Part shown: one piece after another, positions 56,801 through 64,000 of the stretch | How positions within the stretch are numbered: position 1 is the first letter of the stretch | Layout of the letters: every line of letters starts with the position of its first letter | NCBI GenBank assembly: GCA_000469685.2 | Contig: LS997567.1 | Coordinates: 40,104,775-40,168,774 of the forward strand | DNA from: Haemonchus contortus | Lineage: Eukaryota; Nematoda; Chromadorea; Rhabditida; Trichostrongylidae | DNA length: 64,000 nucleotides | Direction: 5' to 3' | Notes under the pieces: generated by a model | What the model saw: the letters and a program-made list of their open reading frames with translations, nothing else | Databases searched by the model: none | What the model was told of the DNA's origin: nothing | Position numbers and translations under genes: made by a program

Positions 56801-59800
56801 TGTTTGTCATTGATATTTTCTGCACTTAATACGAATCAAAGTTCCATTAGTCTGAAAAGAGACAAATTATTAGGAAATTACGGAAATAAATTTACATCGT
56901 AAAATTCGTCTGAACAGATACGGTAAGTCAAAGCGAATGACAACGAAACGACTCGCACAAGGGGACAATACGAGAAAAATTCATTTTTTACAATCTTATC
57001 GCAATGTCCTTGATGACAGCGATATTTCAGCGTCAACGGAATCGCAACATTGAACGAAGTGTACTAGTAAAAGGGCAGTCAATCAATTTTACAATCTCGT
57101 AATACTTCTGTAAGTCTGAAACGGCTACAGGAAGCGTCAGCATTTCCTGGGGAAATTTATGAATGGAGATTCCTATACTGCGAGAGCACGTTTTTGACTA
57201 TCCAAAAGTATGCGCCACGCATCCGATACCCACTCCGAAACGGATCTACCGCTTGAAAATGAGACAGGCTGTTTAGCCCCTCGGGCAGATTGGTATCATA
57301 TTCGACTAACGAAGCAGAACAATATTCTATAACCCTAGCTCCAAATCTGCAGAGTACCCAAAAAGCGATAAAAACGTCTTTTTTTTGAATTATCTCATGG
57401 TCAGCCTATTTTCCAAATTTAAATTGACAACTTTTATTTAAATCAGAATTTTCCAAAGCGCCATCATACAACAAAAGCTTTGAGGCCAGTAATGATACCA
57501 GTCGTCAAAATCCTTCCATCCTTATACATTAACCTATGTGAAAACTCTATTATTGATTGGTATCCTTTTTAAAGGATCTCTGAAACACGCAGGACCTTAG
57601 AAGTCTCAAATTTTTAGGGCCTAATTGAACCCTGGTTAACGATCACCTTTACATTTGTTCAGCGACGTAACACATGACAGATAAGAGAGTCCATTTGTAG
57701 ATGATAAGCCAAAAAAGCGCAAGTGTTGACGCTTCTAGAAAACTATAGACTCCTTGTCCTATGATAGCATTGGACCCCACTTTTAGAAGATCATTTTCTT
57801 ATATTTTTTTGGAAAATTTTGGAAATGACGTGAACTGGCACTCTATGAAACGCTGAGCTCCTTGCAATACTAAGGATGGAATTACAAAACTGAGTGCAAG
57901 ACTGAAAGAAACCGATACATCTCGGTGCAAAGTGCACTGAACCTCCTGAGAAATCATGTTTTATTCTTAACGGAATTCAAGATTAAGTTGAGTTCCCTCG
58001 TTTGAAGCCCTTGGACTTCTAATTGAATACATTCCTAGAGCGGAAACATTAAAGTGCATATTTGATGCAAGAGCTGGTTCTGTTCAAGCGCTCCCCCGCT
58101 AATAATATCGAGTGGAGATAGAATTCACGGCGCAAACCTTGATCAGTTCAACATAAACCACTGTAATCTGCTGAGGCTGACATTATCAAATATTTATAGC
58201 CATGAACGAACAAGTAACAAGTTTTTGTAAGTGAAATTCTATGAATGCAAAACTCCGAGCACAATATCGTGACACCTGACAATGATTGTGGCGGTTTCAG
58301 AAAAGAAAGCTTTCAGAGATTCTGAGGAGGCACATTTGAAGATGAGAATTCAAATAAATTTTAAACGGTCGTTATAGTAACTTGTAACCAAGAAACAAAA
58401 AGTAATAAACCTGGACAACACAACATTCCCAAAAAGTAACGCCGGCACTTCAGAGAAAGTAGTTGCACGAGGATTTTTTTCGGTGGACTTTGTTTCACGT
58501 GTGCCATGGCAACAGTGGTGGTAAACAGTAAAAAATAGCCCCACGAGTGTAATGAGCACTAAGTGACAAACACTGATAGAACGTTTTTTGACGCTAAAAC
58601 AATACTTTATATATATTTATGTTTGTATTTTCACAGTATCAAAACATAAACATCACAGACAACAACTTGGTAGATGCTGTCCCAGCGTGATGCTGATTTT
58701 GGCTCCTAAAGGAAGCTTCACCGGAGATTAAGCAAAATCAGTAGAATTTGGAGAGAACGCTACAGGTAATAAACTGTAATGAGTACTTCAATCTCCTATG
58801 TGGGTTTCAAGCGATAAGGGTTCTTTGAAATGCGCCAGACAGGGAGAAAAAGCAGTTCAGACAAAGAAACAAGCCGATTTACAACCAACGCGACACACGC
58901 TTATAATAACTGCAATCAGTCCTTATCCGAAAAGTTTCAAACACTTGAAATAAAAAGTTTTTTTCAAAAAAAATACAACTTGTATCTTGTCAGTGTGAGG
59001 TCAATCAACGAGCTCTCAATGGCAACATACTACTTGTACTTCCCCAAAAGAGCTTTTCATCCCAATGTTTGGAGCTTCTTCGAGTAAGTGCATGATCCCA
59101 GTAATAGTCTGAAATACACAAAATGTGAGGTTTACTTGAGAAGCTCAGACAGCAAATTCAGACTCTCTTGAAACCTCAAAATTCCAACTTCTATGGCTTT
59201 ACCTAGGATCAAAGTCCAAGTCCCATGCGAAACTGGCAGCTCTTACCTGGCGGAACCAACGGTCGTTTAAAACACACTTTCATGTCATCTAACTTTTGAA
59301 GTTTCTGTTATAGCGCACTCACCGGTGCATAAATAAACAAATAAATAATGAACAGATCAGAAGTGAGCAGCAGAGGACCCGCTTGGTCCGAAGTTATTCG
59401 GTTCCGAGCAGGTCCCGGACAGTGGCGGGCTTAAAGACGGTGGTCACGCCCGCAGCTCTGCGAATCGGCCGCGGGCCGAGGAGCCAAATCGTTGAATCCG
59501 ACACGACACCGAACAAACTGCCATCAAGACTTGGTAGAACTACTACCGGAACCATCTGTTATTTACACTATTACTCAGCCTACTTAACCCTATCTAGTAA
59601 TGTTAAAAAAAGAACAATAAGTGGTTATCATTAGCCGATGGATTACACTCCGGTACCAGCGATAGTGCATCAGCTTTACACAAGAATGAGCTCATTACCG
59701 TATGATTCCACCTGGGAAGGGTTACAGATTGCACGCAAACTCTCAGTGAAGGTCTGAAGGTAAGGGAGCTGTAAAGGACTGGCCCTTAAAGTAATACCTC

Positions 59801-60294
59801 CTGCCCAGGGCCGTTCAACAGTCAGAAAATCACAAATTCCAGGGACAGTTTTCCATATATGTACCCCGACCTAAGCAGCACAGAACAGACAGGCTGTAGG
59901 AGTCCTGCCCTGAAAACTAAGACATAATTTGAATTCAGGAGGTAAGTAATAATTGGAAGGTAAGTAGTTCGCCAATTGCAATCAGCTTAATGAGATTCGC
60001 AACCTAACTAGTATTGAGCTGCAAAGAAAGCTCTCCTGCCCCCGCTCCAGTGCTGATTGCACCTACGCATCGAGTTACTAGTATACGTCAGTATACCAAA
60101 AACTTCGTTAGTAAGTCAATTGGATGAGGAGAGTCTGGGACCTTTCCCAGAGCGTTTCTACCTTTGAAATGCCACCAATCGCCTTTGCCGTCTCAACTAG
60201 GTATATACCTTAAAATATGTATGCTCAGACTACTGTTGACATTGCTGACAAGTAAAAAAAAAGCAAAGTATTTCGGTTATTAATGATTTCAGAT
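53885..60294. other. gene-poor region upstream of the receptor
   Basis: Probably includes the receptor promoter. Holds a CAG/CAGTAG trinucleotide tract at 54319-54347 and a CA dinucleotide tract at 54434-54456. A 300-bp stretch at 55.0-55.4 kb is open on both strands but has no splice support. CACGTGACGT at about 55371-55380 is a possible bHLH or CREB-type site. A TATTTATAAGAG sequence at about 56410 is TATA-like. I see no supportable coding exon. Confidence 0.45.
54434..54456 (+). repeat. (CA)n microsatellite
   Basis: Uninterrupted AC dinucleotides, about 11 units, upstream of the receptor gene. Confidence 0.9.
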
Positions 60295-60470
60295 GATGCA
60301 CTGGAGAATGGCATACTATCCTAGCAGCAAGGTCCGGGGTTCAAATCCCGGCTGGTTATGTACTCGGGCCAATCAACCCTTGGGAGCACCCTTGAGGTGT
60401 ATTTGAATGGATAAATATATGAATGGATAAATAAATAAATAAATAAACAAAGGAGTAGTCGACAAGAAGG
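60295..60470 (+). repeat. tRNA-derived SINE-like copy with (TAAA)n tail
   Basis: TGGAGAATGGCA (A-box-like) and GGGGTTCAAATCCCG (B-box-like, in a small hairpin), then CTCGGGCCAATCAACCC, ending in ATAAATAAATAAATAAAT. The internal promoter plus simple-repeat tail is the classic SINE layout. It resembles the copy at 30446, which has CTCGATTAATTGG in the corresponding place. Confidence 0.55.
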
Positions 60471-60490
60471 GCACAATAGACAATAAAAGT

Positions 60491-60760
60491 GGGTGTGGTG
60501 CAGTTGAATGGAATTGGTCGCTCCGCGGCGATAGCGACGCCGCGCACGGAGGAATGTAGCGGAGTGAAGTGGAAGCACCACAGCGAGTCACGAATAAGGA
60601 AACAAAAGAAGTAAGAGTAGTATCATGCCAAAAATAATGATTGCATATTGATCGAAATGTCTGAAGAAAGCTAGTACTGCAATTAACAAGGCAACTGGTC
60701 CGCGACTGTCGCGTGCGGCGAATCGATTACACAAAACCGATTCAACTGCCTGTCTACCTA
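60491..60760 (+). repeat. dispersed repeat, copy B
   Basis: Collinear match to 5412-5680 (see there). It directly follows the SINE-like copy ending near 60470, so the two may form one composite unit. No coding capacity. Confidence 0.6.
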
Positions 60761-63700
60761 ATAAAAGTTAATGAAAAGTAAAGTTCAGACTATAATGACA
60801 GTAATAGAACTATGCATTAACTCAATAAGTTACTTAAGATAAGTGTTGGAAAGTGGTTGCCAGAACGAACAGACGTATACCTCCAGTACTGATTGATAAA
60901 TTCATGGGGAACGGGAAGTGGGGGAACGGTGTTCAGCTATTACAACAACTACCTACTGGTAAAAGAACGGAATTGACTGAATGGATTGTTGTTCTGTTGT
61001 CAACGTCAGTAAGATCACATGCTCCGGAGGTAGGCATGATGGTTGTTCTGTGTCCTTGCCGGACACATCCTCCTTAAGCCCCTGTAAAAAACAAAGAAAA
61101 AGCATGACCGATGGTGAAGGAGCACGTCATGGGAGATGGTTTTCATGCCTTTTCTCGTTTTTCATCCGTCATCTACACTTTAGCTAACAGCTGATGTGCC
61201 TGGGTAAAAGCCAAAGGCAATGGTAGGGAATGGTTTCTCCCGCGATATTCGTCTCTATCACAAATTACGGAAAGAAATCGCCGATTATTATTGCGATTTG
61301 GGATGGCTAATGGGCCACAAATCCCCAATTTTCCGTAGCATTATGGGTGCGTGCAGAGAGAATGGCGGTCATAATCTGATGACGGCCACCATGCTTGGTC
61401 CAGCTAGCGTTCCAATAGGGTTGGTAGACAAAAAAGTGGACGGGGAAAAGTCTCCACTGAATAGTACTGGACTTCGATGAGGGCAGATTTCAGTAAAACA
61501 CGAATTCATAAGTATTGAGCGACTTGAGCCACCTAGCGGATGCTGAAGCTCGGGAGAAGCTGGAGCCTAAAAGCCCATAACAAGATTCGTCTCAAGGGCC
61601 ATGCAGGTCTTTTTCAGCTCGGTAATGGGGTTACACCATCAGCGGCCATGCTACGAATCATCAAAACCAGTAGATATAATGAAGTTAGTGGATAAGTAAG
61701 TCGTTAGCCTCAAAAACAATGCAGTCAGCTGTTTTGACGGACCAGCCAAATTCCATTGCTCCGGGTTCAACTGAAAGCTATCAAGGCCACGGTGGATTGG
61801 CCAATCCCAATAAAATCCAAACTGCTGAAGAGGAGCAATCTGAGCTTATCAGATCTCCCATCCTCTTTTAAGCTGCCTACTATTAAGTATTGAGTATGAC
61901 TTCTATCCAGAGAAGATGATGTCATGCGGTATATCCCTGGACGGTGAAGCTCGAAAAGCCTTTACCTTGGACTCAAGTTCAGGCAAGCATCACATTTGCG
62001 TGGCAGAATGAATTACAGCAATCTTTCGTCTTCTTGCCACACGCCGTAAATTCGCGCCCAGACCTAATGGCTCACTCTTTCTTGGCGTCATTTATTGACG
62101 TTTGCTATCGAACCTGTCACGTGCATGAATGGCCTAATAGATTCTGTTTCCGATAGGACGATTCTGATAGGTTCTCTGTGCCTTAGAAAAACCTGTCCAT
62201 CAGTTTGACAGATTTTCTGGTGTTCCCTAGACGTACTGTAGCACCAATCGGTGAAGGAGTTCCCCGATGGTCATTGTTGAGTAGCATTTCGTGTCTACCA
62301 CCTGATCTTCGACGTCTAACCCAATGCGGCGCGCCTCCCACGATCTTCGATCGCTCGCGGAGTTCGGACTTCCGCATTCCTCCTTTCACCTATGTCTCTG
62401 GGTAAACGGGAGCAGCGCTCCCTCGACAGTAGGGATTTCAAAAGGAAATAGTTTTACTGCACCCCGATGAAACTTACTCGGACTCAAAGAATGGCATTAC
62501 TGCGACCAGGCCCTCTTCTCCGAAGGGAATTCAGAAGACGATTTTCATACATTCAGCTGTCTTTTTTTGCTTCCCCAGGTGCTTCCTTCCATGTTTCTCT
62601 TCCCCTAGTATCTAGTAAGTTAAAGGTCAACAGCACGATTAGGGTGATCACGCAATGGGTACTCCTTGCCACTCAAAAATTCCTTCCTTGAATCCCCCCC
62701 TCTCCTCTTCACACGCACCCGTCCACTTGATCTGAGGCAAGTCTGACTCACCTGTGTAGGGGGGTGTAAATGAAAGTGAAAGAACTAAAGAAATATACTC
62801 GACCTTGATCAATCCAATTCAGGATTGCGCCATAAATTCGACTCCCGTTTACAATCACCATGGTATTTGAATGCATCACCAATCTCTAGAACAATTGCGT
62901 GATCCAGACAATGTAAAGTCAGGGTCTTACTATTACTGTACTCTAAGACACGTCTATAGCTGAGTTTTTTTTGCGACCAGAGGCTCAGTAGACTCTATAG
63001 GGATTCAATGAAGGGATCGGTATTCGAAGGGTGTCCATTGCAGCGAAGTAACCTCCCACATAGCCACCTCCTCGTATGTGTGTAACGGCACATTAGCAAA
63101 GGCAATAACGAATTGACTTGGTGGTACAAAAGAATGTTCAGAACTAATTAGAAACGCTTTTTCAGTACTGACAATCGGGCGCGCTCAGGGACCATGAAGC
63201 CAAGAACACGACTTAGCTGAATACACGAAGATGAGATTCTAAATGGATGTAGACGGCATGGCTCAACCAATTAAACTGGGCGACAACAAAGGCCTTTAAT
63301 CCTGTTTTTCAGAAAACGTCGCTGTAGGTAAATGCGAATTCAAATGGCCCAAAGAGTGTTCCCCAAACGATCACCATTTTTAATAACACATACAATTGTG
63401 GATTGATGAGAAAAACTGAAAGTATACAGAACAGCTGTGAATAAATGAAACGCGGAAAAGAATCCGTTCAAAGATAAATGGAGAACGTTACGAAACACAC
63501 CAGTCCCCCCACTAAAAACGTATCGATTGCAGTGAACACAACAAAACAGGGAAAACAGAGGGGAGTTCGTGGTGAAAGTCATCCTTCTATTCCTTTAAAT
63601 ACTGAGAATCATCAATTAAAGTATATGACGTATCAAACTGAATGGGGTCTAAAAACAGGCAATGATTGTAATAACATTCCAATTTCCTGGACAATTCCGG

Positions 63701-64000
63701 TAAAAATTCGCCAAATTCAAAAGAAAATCGCGTTGGTTGGTTCACATTGTCGTAAAGTATTGCATTCATTCGTGGCAATACATAACATAAAAAGGCAAAT
63801 GGCTAAATGGCATTATTAAACTACCGTAAGAGTTGATTCACAGTAATGTACTGGAAAAGAGTATCAAGTAAATTATTACAGTACATATAAGGATGTGTCA
63901 TAACTATTCCATCAGTTATTCTATCCCATCTGAAGTGACATTGAATAAGTTGGACAGAAGGATATCAATTTTTGAGGGCCTCTCCGTTGCTATGAACTGC
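60761..64000. other. no supportable gene
   Basis: Isolated open frames at 61220-61480 and 63478-63819 lack splice sites, recognisable domains or conserved-looking segments. The rest is AT-rich unique sequence. A gene running off the right edge cannot be excluded. Confidence 0.45.

Noticed and set aside
60295..60380. Possible tRNA gene with a clear B-box
   Set aside because: No acceptor stem or anticodon arm can be paired; the (TAAA)n tail and the related copy at 30446 indicate a SINE. The same reasoning applies to 13160-13400 and 50552-50692.
61220..61480. 86-codon plus-strand frame
   Set aside because: No splice context or recognisable motif; flanked by repeat-like sequence. It could not be supported as a gene.
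63478..63819. 113-codon plus-strand frame near the right edge
   Set aside because: AT-rich composition with Lys/Asn/Thr bias and a competing minus-strand frame; no acceptor or donor pattern.
1..64000. Spliced-leader RNA, histone, rRNA, CRISPR or prokaryotic operon signals
   Set aside because: I looked for the canonical nematode SL1 sequence, snRNA starts, regularly spaced repeats and Shine-Dalgarno-led gene runs, and found none.

Overview
The window looks like nuclear DNA of a nematode, most plausibly a strongylid or hookworm-type (clade V) worm. Genes are split into many small exons separated by introns of 51 bp to more than 2 kb. Most 3' splice sites read TTTCAG or close to it, and intergenic DNA is AT-rich. 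There is a supplementary-type nuclear hormone receptor of the kind expanded in nematodes, and two mariner families are present. I saw no bacterial operon, CRISPR array or true rRNA/tRNA gene. Species is inference only.

Layout. (1) 1-1300: probable minus-strand coding exons of an unrecognised gene, divergent from (2) 1445-8181 (+), a complete 17-exon gene for a 955-residue secreted, threonine- and proline-rich mucin-like protein. (3) 8.2-16.3 kb: gene-poor DNA with direct repeats, a tandem repeat and tRNA-like (SINE-type) copies. (4) 16328-19047 (-): a small two-exon gene for a 136-residue protein of unknown function. (5) 19898-29058 (+): a 12-exon gene of the ectonucleotide pyrophosphatase/phosphodiesterase (ENPP) family, 450 residues, whose active site has lost two expected zinc-binding histidines. 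(6) 30038-35482 (-): exons converging on the ENPP gene. The 3' half encodes a protein resembling the second (YitH-like, DUF1248-type) acetyltransferase domain of nematode GNAT proteins; the 5' half begins with a signal-peptide-like segment and may be the same gene or a neighbour. A mariner with perfect 29-bp ends sits in one intron. (7) 35.5-41.6 kb: no gene I can support; a palindrome and a short tandem duplication. (8) 41594-42853: a second, decayed mariner. (9) 44607-53884 (-): a complete 13-exon nuclear hormone receptor gene (455 residues), with one intron that appears to use a GC donor. (10) 53.9-64 kb: gene-poor DNA with microsatellites, a SINE-like copy and a dispersed repeat shared with an intron of gene 2.

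Exon boundaries were derived by hand by keeping reading phase consistent across every junction; for genes 2, 4, 5 and 9 the phase closes from ATG to stop. The genes do not form a pathway: they are an ordinary string of metazoan genes in a repeat-rich region. The points most worth a second look are the ENPP pseudoenzyme with its alternative C-terminal exon, the shared polyadenylation palindrome between the two convergent genes, the GC-AG intron inside the receptor, the large mucin-like protein, and the unclassified repeat families.
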